Source of the DNA: Drosophila persimilis
Lineage: Eukaryota; Arthropoda; Insecta; Diptera; Drosophilidae
Direction of reading: 5' to 3'
Length of the DNA: 64,000 bases
Assembly: GCF_003286085.1 (NCBI RefSeq)
Contig: NW_020825322.1
Coordinates: forward strand, 2,294,001 to 2,358,000
Under the pieces are notes generated by a model. That model was not told where the DNA came from and did no database searches. It saw nothing but the letters and a program-made list of their open reading frames with translations. The translations under genes and the position numbers were made by a program. This document shows, one piece after another, positions 1 through 8,441 of the stretch. Numbering within the stretch: position 1 is the first letter of the stretch; each line of letters begins with the position of its first letter.

Positions 1-279
1 TTCCGTTGCCATTCGCCGCCACACATTCCGGAGAGAAAGGAAAAGACAAAGAATTCGCAAATATAGTGGTCTGTCTTTGCCGGCTATACAGCTGCCAAAG
101 TTCGGGAAACGACCTCGAACACACACCAAAGGAACGGAATCGTCTGTGGCCTACCACTGGGTGCTGCGCGACTCGAGAACGGCCCGGGGACTGTGTTGCA
201 TAGTCTCGAGCGCGGATCGGGAATCGCCCGACTTACTTGTAAAACAAAAGTAACAAAGGTCTACCAAAATGCACACATA
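1..279. other. No gene seen
   Basis: This is the left edge of the window. Short open frames exist, but none has a convincing codon pattern or a family resemblance. The stretch lies 3' of the tubulin acetyltransferase gene. An ATTAAA hexamer read on the minus strand at 280-285 may be that gene's polyadenylation signal, about 130 nt past its stop. Confidence 0.5.
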
Positions 280-415
280 TTTAATAATGTAATAACTAAT
301 GATAAACGCTAATGCTCAGTTGTTTAGGCGCTGTCTGCCGTCTGCTGCCTGCTGCCTGCTGTCTGCCGTCTTCTGGTGTGTCGCACATATCCATGCGGAC
401 TGTGGTGTGTGCGAT

Positions 416-1285
416 TTATGTGTGGCGTACGTTCGTGCCGCTTATCTGTCCGTCGGCAGCGTGGCTGGCATTGGTGCCTCTGGCCCGAGAGCCCTGAATA
501 ATCTCGGCCATGCTGCAGTCGCTGTTGCAGCGGGACGACAGTAGGTCCGTGGTTGAGCAGCTCTGCTGCTGCGGGTCCTGGAGGCGGCGTTTCCTGTAGT
601 TAGCCTCCCCGACATGGAACGTCATGGCACTGGTGTGCTGACTCTCAGAGCCGGCGGCCAGAATGGCTGGGACGCTCTTGGTGGCCTGCAGGAGGGGCAT
701 CGAGGGTGACACACCATGAAAGTATCCCTCGTAGAGGACGAAGTGATTGGCCTGCGGAATGGTGCGCACCAGGCCGTAGTGGCGGGCCATGAATAGTATC
801 AGCTTCTGGGACGGACGGTCAACCGATAGCTTCGACGGGGTCCACTTCTCCTCCGCCAGCATGGCCTCGAAGAGCTCCTTGCCCAGGCCACAGCGCTGGC
901 GGGACTCGTGCACATAAAAGTCCAGGACGGCCGGAGCCCGCTGCACCTTGTGCACCTGGCCGGTCTCGTCGTACAAATAGAGATCCTTGGTGCCGACCTT
1001 CAGCAGCCCGACGACCACTCCGTTGGCTCCTTCCTTTCCATCCGCCATCAGATACACGGTTTGGTTGTCGCTCTTCTCCAGGCGCTGGGCCGTCGTCACC
1101 GGGTTGATGAGGTCCTGGGCTGTGGCCGACAGCTGGCCCATACGGTCGATTATCTCCGCCATCTTCAAAGTAACGTCCGCGCACATAAAACGCTTGCCGG
1201 AAAAGTTCTGCGGCAGCAGGTCCGACGACACTTTTATAATCGCCTCTGGGAACAGAGGCTTAATATCAAAGCAGAAGTCCGTCAT
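416..1285 (-). CDS. Alpha-tubulin N-acetyltransferase (MEC-17/ATAT family)
   Basis: Single-exon gene of 289 codons from an ATG at 1285-1283 to a TAA at 418-416. The family acetylates Lys40 of alpha-tubulin inside microtubules, using acetyl-CoA. Residues 1-190 follow the whole ATAT catalytic domain: an N-terminal FDIKPLFPE block (6-14), the beta-strand LDFYVHESRQR (121-131), the acetyl-CoA loop QRCGLGKEL (130-138), and SVDRPSQKL (154-162), where Asp156 matches the catalytic Asp of human ATAT1. The VLYEGYF block (183-189) closes the domain. The tail from about residue 191 is low in complexity, Ser/Gln-rich and shorter than in vertebrate enzymes. D. melanogaster has two family members (CG3967/Tat and CG17003); I cannot tell which this matches, or whether it is a retrocopy. 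The lack of introns fits either a retrocopy or a compact gene. No disabling change is visible. Confidence 0.93.
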   Translation of the reverse strand: MTDFCFDIKPLFPEAIIKVSSDLLPQNFSGKRFMCADVTLKMAEIIDRMGQLSATAQDLINPVTTAQRLEKSDNQTVYLMADGKEGANGVVVGLLKVGTKDLYLYDETGQVHKVQRAPAVLDFYVHESRQRCGLGKELFEAMLAEEKWTPSKLSVDRPSQKLILFMARHYGLVRTIPQANHFVLYEGYFHGVSPSMPLLQATKSVPAILAAGSESQHTSAMTFHVGEANYRKRRLQDPQQQSCSTTDLLSSRCNSDCSMAEIIQGSRARGTNASHAADGQISGTNVRHT

Positions 1286-1997
1286 TGCATTTAGTTTTTC
1301 TGTGTTGTCCTGGCCGAAATAAAATTCTGATAGAAACTTATACGAGAGTGAATATAGTTGAATTTTAACACTTACAGTGCCAGACGTTAATTTTTCCGAT
1401 TGTTACCGATTTCCTAGTAGTTCGATGTTTTTCCTGCCGATGTTTCTCGGACCAACACTGAGCATTGACTGTATTTCGGAAGCCCCAGGCCCAGATAGCT
1501 GACACAAAAGTTATGTGATCAAATTTCTAGATTTTTTCGTAACTCGGTGAAAATATATCTATAAATTATTATCCATATGAATATTTTTCATACAGAAAGT
1601 ACAAGCAATAACCTCAATTCCCGTGCATTCTGCGGTCACACTAAGCGATTAAGTATCGGCAAAAAAAAGGTAAATAAATCGAAAGCCACCATATGGTGAA
1701 TAGCCAATAAAAATGTAATAAAACTGTACGACTTCGTTAGAATAAAACTTTTCAATGAAAGAAACCACGAATTTAATTCTGTTGGTGATGATTAAAGATA
1801 AAATAAGAACAATATCGTACTCAATCGATACCAATTGGCTGGCACTACCGAAAGCTTCCAACACTGTCCATTCGTGGAATTTAATTAGTTTAATCATTAA
1901 TCACTATACATATATATATACTGTATGGTTAGTGGTTTAATCAATTGAAAATGTGTACAGTTGTCCGTGGCTCAACTGGCCACATGCCACAGATCAA
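1286..1997. other. ATAT upstream region, no gene seen
   Basis: About 0.7 kb of AT-rich DNA 5' of the acetyltransferase gene. No TATA box stands out near its start codon. A match to Drosophila core promoter Motif 1 (YGGTCACACTR) lies at 1633-1643, but on the plus strand, pointing away from the gene. The open frames at 1649-1940 on both strands are AT-rich and look like chance. Confidence 0.45.
1633..1643 (+). promoter_or_regulatory. Motif 1 (M1BP-type) core promoter match
   Basis: CGGTCACACTA fits the YGGTCACACTR consensus of Drosophila core promoter Motif 1, common at TATA-less housekeeping promoters. It points right, away from the acetyltransferase gene, and I see no gene on the plus strand just downstream. 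It could be a chance match or the remains of a divergent promoter. Confidence 0.3.
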
Positions 1998-2097
1998 GCC
2001 AGCCTTTGGGGGATTTGCATTCCCATTTTGCTTGAAGTAAGCCCGTTTTGGCGGCTGAATTGCCATTGAGTAGCACCAAGTCACAAAGGCTTACGGA

Positions 2098-2640
2098 TTA
2101 GGCAATCCACAAGCAATAAAGGGTGGCACAAGCCACAAATGATGGCTGCGGCTGCTTCCACTGATCGGTGCTATTGCCCGGCTTTGGGTTCGGGTTTGTG
2201 CAGGTAAAGCTTTCATCAATATTTGGTCCGTCGGCAAATCGGGGAGTTTCTGGTTTCAATAGATCATTCGCTGGGCGAATCGAACCCGTTGGGCTCTGAG
2301 GTAGAAACAAAAGCGAAGCAGCCGATCTATACGGGATATATTTCACAGGAGATCGCCAGAATTCTGCATTCTACTCCATAAGGACCAAAGTAAGGGGCAA
2401 GACGCAGCTGCTTGACCAAAGAGGACGGCAATGCCAATTTCAGGCCTGGCAGAAAGGTCAGCAGCTGCTTCCCAGGGGTCACACGCGTGGATACCTTGCT
2501 CGGCATTGAGGGGAGCTTTCGCCAGGATCTGTACGTGGCCCAGTTGCGGGATAGACAACACTTGCCATACCCAACAGAGCCAGCCCCAGCCCACGACACA
2601 CTTTGATATTCTGACAGAGTTCATGTTGAGCCATCAAATA
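2098..2640 (-). pseudogene. Duplicated block with degenerate open frames, function unknown
   Basis: This lies 3' of glue copy 1 and is duplicated downstream of copy 3. On the minus strand several frames stay open in turn. One starts with ATG near 2630 and gives a hydrophobic, signal-like LGLALLGMASVVYP. A second (2327-2599) has a G/C-biased third codon position. A third (2098-2346) ends with a FTCTNPNPKPG stretch. Between the two copies, differences in the second frame include several synonymous changes (ACG/ACT, GTG/GTA, GGG/GGC, TTG/CTG), which would fit former coding in that frame. Copy 1 is interrupted where copy 3 reads through. I do not recognise a family. It may be the remains of a gene caught in the duplication, or simply well-conserved flank. 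Confidence 0.3.
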
Positions 2641-2822
2641 AATTAAATAAAATTTTTTAATTGCCTTAAAACTATTCAAAAAATATTAACTAAAATAAGA
2701 AAATTAAGTTATCAGGAATTCGTTTGGGTCGGAATCAGTATCGGAATTGGTAGGTATCATTATGGTGTCCACTTGTGGCTCCATTTACGGATTACATTTG
2801 TGGATCTAAAGTCAGTCCTAGC

Positions 2823-3185
2823 CTAGCCACTCTTCTTGTTGTTCTTCTTGTTCCTGTTCCTGTTCCTGCGGCGGATGGACCTCTTCTTGCCCTTGTGCAC
2901 CTTCCTCTTCCAGTGGCGCTTGACCTTGGTCTTGCCCCCAGATGGTGTAGAAGGGGCGGCGGTTGTGGCTGCTGAGCTTGTGGCGGCGGTAGTTGTGGTG
3001 TCGGCGGTCGCGGAGGCAGCAGTCGTGGTGGCGGATGCAGAGGTGGTGGTGGCTGTGGCAGTCGCCGCGGTTGTGGTGGCTGTAGCAGCCGCCGCGGTGG
3101 TGGTTGTCGTGCCGGTGCCACTGGTCTGTCTGACCAGGACACAGCCAAAGAGGGCCAGGAGGAGGAGGACGCAAGAGTACCGCAT
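2823..3185 (-). CDS. Glue-type secretory protein, copy 1 (new-glue/Sgs-like)
   Basis: 120-residue protein, ATG at 3185-3183, stop at 2825-2823. Residues 1-23 form a clear signal peptide (MRYSCVLLLLALFGCVLV...), so the product is secreted. Residues 24-83 are almost wholly Thr, Ala and Ser, a likely mucin-type O-glycosylated segment. Residues 84-120 are strongly basic (KVKRHWKRKVHKGKKRS, then RRRNRNRNKK). This layout matches Drosophila new-glue (ng) intermoult proteins, small salivary-gland products made before puparium formation. It differs from copy 2 by a longer T/A segment (ASATADTT), by STPSGG rather than SSSSGG before the basic tail, and by an extra Lys near the end (KNNKKSG). It is divergent to copy 2 across 446 bp. 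It is intronless, unlike classic Sgs genes. Family assignment rests on architecture, not on a database match. Confidence 0.85.
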   Translation of the reverse strand: MRYSCVLLLLALFGCVLVRQTSGTGTTTTTAAAATATTTAATATATTTSASATTTAASATADTTTTAATSSAATTAAPSTPSGGKTKVKRHWKRKVHKGKKRSIRRRNRNRNKKNNKKSG

Positions 3186-3209
3186 GTCTATGGATCGATT
3201 GCTTTGAAG

Positions 3210-3248
3210 AACTGATGACAATTAGGGAGATTCGACTGCCTTTTATTG
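3210..3248 (-). promoter_or_regulatory. Core promoter of glue copy 1 (degenerate TATA, Inr)
   Basis: On the minus strand an initiator TCAGTT (3215-3210) is shared with copies 2 and 3. CAATAAAAGG (3248-3239) lies about 34 bp upstream, where the other copies have TATAAAAG. The TATA box of this copy is therefore one base off consensus. Expression could be weaker than for the other copies. Confidence 0.55.
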
Positions 3249-3365
3249 TACCCCGGCGCGGAAGCTGTCTGTACCAGAGAGAATGGAACCTAAAATTCAA
3301 ATCGGAGTAGCAACACAACGAGTTCATCATTGTTTGGAAGTGTGGCGGAAAATAGAAACAGAAGA

Positions 3366-3631
3366 GAAATCTCTCGTGTTTGAACAGTTGCCTCGGGCGT
3401 AAGAGCAAATTTGCGAATTATTGTTTTTGCAGAACGCTCTTTGTTACCGAAGTATTCGCATTGGTGACACATTTTATATTTAGCCAGCCCCAGAAGGCGT
3501 GCCAGATTCGGGATAAACCCAAAGGGGCTTCGGCTGGAAACTGATCTAGAAAGCAGATCTATTCGGCTATAAAAGCCCCGATTTGGTCTCTGGAAAAGCA
3601 TCAGTTGTCAGCCAATCCAACTATCACCAAC
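3366..3631 (+). repeat. 5' flank shared with glue copy 3 (pairs with 46765-47030)
   Basis: These 266 bp before the copy 2 ATG align without net length change to the 266 bp before the copy 3 ATG (46765-47030), with a modest number of substitutions. The block ends upstream at GAAATCTCTCGTGTTTGAAC. Copy 1 does not share it beyond the initiator. It is the likely regulatory module of these copies. It contains TGTTTG and TTGTTTTT stretches of the kind bound by Fork head in Sgs genes, but those matches are weak evidence. Confidence 0.85.
3568..3606 (+). promoter_or_regulatory. Core promoter of glue copy 2 (TATA box and Inr)
   Basis: TATAAAAG at 3568-3575 is followed by the initiator TCAGTT at 3601-3606. 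If transcription starts at the A at 3603, the box is about 35 bp upstream and the 5' leader is about 29 nt. A short leader and a strong TATA box are typical of highly expressed late-larval secretory genes. Confidence 0.75.
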
Positions 3632-3985
3632 ATGCGGTACTCTTGCGTCCTCCTCCTCCTGGCCCTCTTCGGCTGTGTCCTGGTCAGACAGACCAGTGGC
3701 ACCGGCACGACAACCACCACCGCGGCGGCTGCCACAGCCACCACAACCGCGGCGACTGCCACAACCACCACCACCTCTGCATCCGCCACCACGACTGCCG
3801 CCACCGCCGACACCACAACTACCGCCGCCACAAGCTCAGCAGCCACAACTGCCGCACCTTCTTCATCATCTGGGGGCAAGACCAAGGTCAAGCGCCACTG
3901 GAAGAGGAAGGTGCACAAGGGCAAGAAGAGGTCCATCCGCCGCAGGAACAGGAACAGGAACAAGAAGGACAACAAGAGTGGCTAG
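3632..3985 (+). CDS. Glue-type secretory protein, copy 2 (new-glue/Sgs-like)
   Basis: 117-residue protein from the ATG at 3632 to TAG at 3983-3985. Its signal peptide is identical to copies 1 and 3. The Thr/Ala-rich middle (about 24-81) contains runs of five Thr. The basic tail (about 84-117) reads KVKRHWKRKVHKGKKRS and ends KKDNKSG. Compared with copies 1 and 3 it lacks about three residues of the T/A region and has SSSS before GGKTK. The start was chosen because the signal peptide begins there and an initiator lies 29 nt upstream; extending upstream uses only a non-ATG start. The role as a secreted larval salivary (glue) component is inferred from the architecture. The 3' flank stays similar to the other copies for about 100 bp past the stop, then diverges. 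Confidence 0.88.
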   Translation: MRYSCVLLLLALFGCVLVRQTSGTGTTTTTAAAATATTTAATATTTTTSASATTTAATADTTTTAATSSAATTAAPSSSSGGKTKVKRHWKRKVHKGKKRSIRRRNRNRNKKDNKSG

Positions 3986-4622
3986 GCTAGGTCTGACTTT
4001 AGATCCACAAATGTAATCCGTAAATGGAGCCACGAATGGATGCCTAATGATACCGATTCCGATACTGATGCTGACCCAAACGAAGTCCCGAAGAAATCAT
4101 ATTTTTGTTAGCTTTTAATTGTTCCGTTGTATATTTCTGTTCCTTAAGCTTAAGGCAAATATAAAATTTGATAACAAAGTAATATAGTTCTTGGGGAACT
4201 GGCAGAAGGCGTCCATATGGATGCCAGGATGTCGCCTTTGAATGGGCGATAATCACGAAGGGCACCCATCTTATTTTCCTTCCGCCCAGGTTCCACTGGC
4301 TCTGGGGAGGACCTCTTTTGAAGTATTTATGTAGAAAAGTCTTTGGCTGCTGGGAGTGAGAAATGCGTACTTCTAAAAATGAACATTATTTATTTATGTT
4401 TCGATGCATTGAGCTGTCAAACTTCAGTTTCCATGGAAACCCATTAGCAGAAGAGTCGAACCCACGAAACCCGCAAAACGCCTCACCCCCACGGGGGGGG
4501 AACATCAGTTTACAGGCAACGAAATAAGTGAAAACTTTCTACTCCAAAAACAACCAAAAACCGAGGCGGGCAGCACTTTTGGGCCACGAAAGAGTTGCCA
4601 TAGATACCGCACAGTCATGTGG

Positions 4623-4651
<29 letters not shown>
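4623..4651 (+). repeat. (GT)n microsatellite
   Basis: An uninterrupted GT run of about 14 units. Confidence 0.95.
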
Positions 4652-4653
<2 letters not shown>

Positions 4654-6360
4654 ACATGCAATATTTTTAAGAAATATCAGCAACAACGATTAGCATAACA
4701 AAGGAGGTGTGCTCGAAAAAATTTCGAGCATCGAAACCACTGAGAAAACAGCAACCGAACCGCCTGCCACTCTCGGCGAGATCTGGGGAGCTGGACGCGA
4801 GAAATTGTTTTCATTATGCGATGAATTATTCGAACAATTTTGGAGCATAGCTTCGGGGCTGCTAGTCGAATGAGCAGCTGCCTGTCGCCATCGCCATCGC
4901 CGTCGCCGTCGCCGCCAGGTATGCCGAAAACTATGCCAAAATTCTGACAGGTCTTGGGGCAACGAGCTGGAATGATAGTTGGATTGGCGGGGGATGGTGT
5001 CCTGCCCCCAAAAAGCAGACAGCAGACATGCTGGGACGTGAATCTGCAAATGCTGAAGGGAATTCCTAAATAATTCATACGAATCTAAATATTTCGCATA
5101 ACTAATTTGGCTACTTAGGGCCCAAAGCGTCACCTGAGATACTCAAAGTGCGTTTCTCGGAATGCATTTTTGATGGAACTTCCTTTCATCTGGTGACTTC
5201 AATTATGCATATTTCTGATAGAGTCGGTGATTTCCTGGGTGACACTTTCACAACAAATCCAAATCGAAGCTCTTTCTCTCTGGCTTCTCGCTGGGGAAGA
5301 AGGGGAAGAAATCATTCTAATAGCAAAATCTCGCTGTTGCATGCCACATAGCCTGGATAGAGCCATAAAGCTGCTGGGTATACATACACATACATGTATT
5401 TGCTATTGATTTTTATTGAGACATTTGCAAAATTAATGTCCATGATGCGGGATAGCAGATCATCCTAGGAAGCACTCGACTCGACCCGACCCGACCCGGC
5501 TCGACTCGACTCCACTTGTCGAATGATGAGCGGCATTAATAAATCAATAGCATTTTGATGGCAAATAATTTGAGAGCAGCAGCCCTGCCTCATCCACAAC
5601 CTCGACATCCTGCGTCCTGGCCCCACCCGAACAAAGGACATGTGTGTGTGCTCCTGATAAGCGACTTCCATGGCCTCCAGTTATGCTGCAGCGAGACTCG
5701 ACTCGTGTCAAGTTATTTTATTGATTGATGCGGACAAATCTAGTTCCTGTTGTTCTGCTCTCAGCATTAACAGGAGTTACCACCTCCCCCCACAAACACA
5801 CACACATACGAGGATACACCGAGTTTCTATATAAAAAAATACAAAAATAATGTCATTAATTTTCGTGCAAAAAGCCGCACAATGGGGACTCATCCCCATC
5901 ATGTCCATGGCGATGCAGCTGGGGGATTGGGGTACGGTTTCCCAGAAAGGATGAACCAGAGCCCAATCAAATCTGACCTGGGCTCAAATGGTAAAAGTGA
6001 AGCGGGGTTTTTGCAGAGTAATGGGAGAAATGTAATAAATTGCTTCAACGCCAACGAGGATTGGGTCGAACCTCCAAAAATTTCAAATACTTAAACACGA
6101 AAATAGTTATCGAAGTAGATTCGACTTTCTAGTGCTTCAGACCATCTTTCGGCATGTAAAACCCAAATTTTTAGTCTACTAAAATTTGTGGGATTTTTTC
6201 TTTCGAGAAAAATTAACTCATCACCAAATTTTGAGCTGGACTGGACTAAAAGCATTCTAATGCAAATTTGCACAGAGGATCCCCAAGTGAGTTGGGGCCA
6301 TATACCTTGCTCATCTTTTGTGTTTTGTCTGTGTTTTGTTTTTTGTGTGTTTCAGGAATC

Positions 6361-6605
6361 GGCTGAACAATCGAACAGAAGTAACCAACCCGGAGACCCT
6401 GCAGTTTCTGGCGAAAATCACACGTCTGAAGAAAGGTTTCCACCATGACTGCATCACTCGGGAACGCCATAGACCATCCACGAACTTATTTTCGCTGGAC
6501 ATAAGCCTCGAAGCGAATTTGGTGATATTGAAAAGAGGGATCATGCATCTGGCCAAGGAGCTGCAGCAAAAAAAAACCCATTATCAAAGTGCTAGAACAG
6601 ACATC
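6361..6605 (+). pseudogene. Exon-like open stretch, unknown
   Basis: A pyrimidine-rich tract ending TGTTTCAG precedes an open frame of about 80 codons. It reads as ordinary protein, not low-complexity sequence (for example NPETLQFLAKITRLKKG, then SLEANLVILKRG and HLAKELQQKK), and ends in a run of A. I do not recognise it. There is no start codon in a good context and no matching donor that I can defend. It could be a relic of an old gene, an exon of a host gene, or chance. Codon use is only mildly biased. Confidence 0.2.
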
Positions 6606-7825
6606 GGTCTAGACCACAATAGCTTTCACTTTCTTCAGATCAACATTTTGTTGCAAATACCACTCGGCAAAGAAGAAGGCATCAATAAACTTGGTTTCCC
6701 TGCAATTTGCGTCTACTTTTATACAAAAAAAAAAAACATCTGAGAATGTCTCAGCACATTTCGGGATGAAATCCGGGGCAGGTCTGATCCTTGGTGGCCA
6801 CACCATTCAAAAGGCTACGGACTTGTGGCCCAAAGTCCGGTGTTTTCAGGGAGAGTTGGTCTTGCATGGTTATTCCTGGCTTTACATTTCGGTTTCAATT
6901 GAAAGCCGTGCTTCAGAGATGCTACCTCGACTTGGTGATGGCATTTGGTGGCCAGCTGTTCTGTTACCGATAGTTCTGCTATCGAACAGTGTCGGATGAT
7001 TCCCTATTTGTACATATTTATTTTTCAGGAATATTCTATTTGTACAATTGTAATTTGCTGGTGTCAAAGTCGAAGATCAAGGCATTTGTACGCATATCCT
7101 CAGAACACACCAGCACTAGCACAACTCTTTCTTATTGATAGATTCCAAATTGGTTCCAGATTGGTCATGGACTATTCCTTAAGATCATTCCCTGTAATGG
7201 TAAGGAAGTCCTTGTACATCAAGAAGAGATGGAATGGGAATCAATCGTCGATGGCAGCTGCCACACAAGTTTTGGCAGACTCTCGGGTCTGCCTGTCGTC
7301 TGCTACACCTGGGGTTTGTGTATCTCTATACACATATATAACACCATTTAGTTGTCTGGTATTCCCAGAGAGCAGAACAATGATCGCACGATCTGTTTGT
7401 GGATCGGCCTTCGTCTAAACAGCAGCTATACGAGTGTCAATATTGAACAAGCCCGAACAGCTCGCAAGCCCCAAGAGGCAATTGATGAATGAAATCGATG
7501 AGCCACCGAAGCGATCAGATCAGTCGCTTCGGATCGATGAATGAAGATTCCGCGGCCGGGATGTACACAAATAGAGTCTCTCTATGGAGTGTAGAATTCG
7601 GCAAGTATTATTATCAGATCGTCTGGGGCTGTGGGATCGCTTGTTTGACATTTGCTTGACTGGTAATTGTTCTCGTGGGCAAATAGTTGGCATTTGTGCA
7701 AATATTTCAGTATTTCAATAAGCGTAGTGTTTGGCTGCTTTATGTCTTTGACGTATTTTTGTCTTTTTTTGGTATTCGCAATTGTACCGGCTCCGTGACG
7801 CAGGAAGTGCGTCGCTGCCGAGTGA

Positions 7826-7861
7826 TATAAATAGGGCGGCATGGATGCTGAAAACGTCAGA
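7826..7861 (+). promoter_or_regulatory. Core promoter of glue-type gene 4
   Basis: TATAAATA at 7826-7833 is followed by GTCAGAG at 7856-7862, with the likely start A at 7859, 33 bp from the first T of the box. The leader would be about 66 nt. Position and type match the other glue-type genes, though the flanking sequence is not alignable with them. Confidence 0.72.
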
Positions 7862-7924
7862 GAAGAGTTAAAGCTCTTCCACTGAATTTATCCCGAGCCA
7901 AGTAGTCCTCAGTCCTCGGCCAGT

Positions 7925-8296
7925 ATGAAGCTTCACTGGCTGCTCCTGGCCGTTTGTCTGGCCTGCTCGCTGCGGATCAGCTGCGGCACCGGCACCAGTA
8001 CCACTTCCACTACCGGTGCAGCGACTGTGACCACCACCAGCGCCAGCGCCGCCGACGTCACCACCACCACCACCAGCGCCTCCACCCCGGAGGCCACCAC
8101 TTCGGCCAGCAGCAGCAGCAGCGACGATGCTACCACAGCCGCCAGCAGCAGCAGCAGCAGCAGCAGCAACAGTAGCAGCTCCTCCAGCAAGAAGAGTGCC
8201 GCTGCCAGGCGCAAGGCCCGGCTACGTCGTCGGAGGAGGGCTGCCAGAAGGAGGGCTGCCAGAAGGCGGGCTGCCAGAAGGAGGAACAGGGGCTAG
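7925..8296 (+). CDS. Glue-type secretory protein 4, diverged (new-glue-like)
   Basis: 123-residue protein from the ATG at 7925 to TAG at 8294-8296. Residues 1-21 are a signal peptide (MKLHWLLLAVCLACSLRISC). Residues 22-86 are Thr/Ser/Ala-rich with short Asp-containing breaks, then near-pure Ser runs encoded by AGC repeats (8107-8121 and 8142-8177). Residues about 88-123 are Arg-rich, built of tandem AARRR units encoded by a 15-bp repeat (8236-8285). The plan (signal, mucin-like core, basic tail) and the promoter match copies 1-3, but the sequences align only at the level of composition. It is a distant paralogue or a separate member such as an ng-3-like gene. It is intronless. Secretion by the late-larval salivary gland is inference. 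Both repeat tracts should be length-polymorphic. Confidence 0.85.
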   Translation: MKLHWLLLAVCLACSLRISCGTGTSTTSTTGAATVTTTSASAADVTTTTTSASTPEATTSASSSSSDDATTAASSSSSSSSNSSSSSSKKSAAARRKARLRRRRRAARRRAARRRAARRRNRG

Positions 8297-8318
8297 ACAG
8301 GACGGACAGGAACCGGAA

Positions 8319-8350
8319 CCGATACCGATACCGATACCGATACCGATACC
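8319..8350 (+). repeat. (CCGATA)n hexanucleotide repeat
   Basis: About five units, starting 23 bp past the stop codon of glue-type gene 4, so it probably lies in its 3' UTR. Confidence 0.9.
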
Positions 8351-8435
8351 AATAGCGATGAGGACGAGGCTCCCCCGCACGCTGGAAGCTCCAATTTGTT
8401 GTTGTACCCCTCTTTGTGTATGTCAATGTTCAGTA

Positions 8436-8441
8436 ATTAAA
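8436..8441 (+). terminator. Likely polyadenylation signal of glue-type gene 4
   Basis: ATTAAA, 140 nt past the stop codon. It is the first hexamer variant downstream. Confidence 0.45.

Larger units (their letters stand above)
1998..3185 (-). repeat. Inverted long repeat, left arm (pairs with 47031-48217)
   Basis: Read on the minus strand, this arm contains glue-type gene copy 1 plus about 0.8 kb of 3' flank. It matches 47031-48217 on the plus strand from the start codon through to the shared CAAATCCCCCAAAGGCT at the end. Within the flank about 140 bp (roughly 2490-2631) are identical by eye. Elsewhere there are scattered substitutions and a few indels, including a 30-bp-scale difference near 2310-2350. 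The two arms are in opposite orientation about 44 kb apart. Confidence 0.9.
4091..7800. other. Non-coding stretch between glue genes
   Basis: No gene is supported. It holds a TG repeat (4623-4651), a GCC ATC/GTC-type hexamer run (about 4888-4917), a CGACT/CGACC run (about 5478-5513) and AT-rich DNA. The open frames here look like chance except for one exon-like stretch at 6361-6605, listed separately. The last 150 bp probably belong to the control region of the gene at 7925. Confidence 0.5.

Noticed and set aside
2792..3408. Several long open frames on both strands across glue copies (also at 3583-4016 and 47000-47438)
   Set aside because: They are shadows of the Thr/Ala-rich coding repeat, which leaves all frames free of stops. 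Only one frame has a signal peptide in the right place.
8319..8350. Short tandem repeats as a CRISPR array
   Set aside because: Units are contiguous with no spacers, here and at all other repeats in the window.
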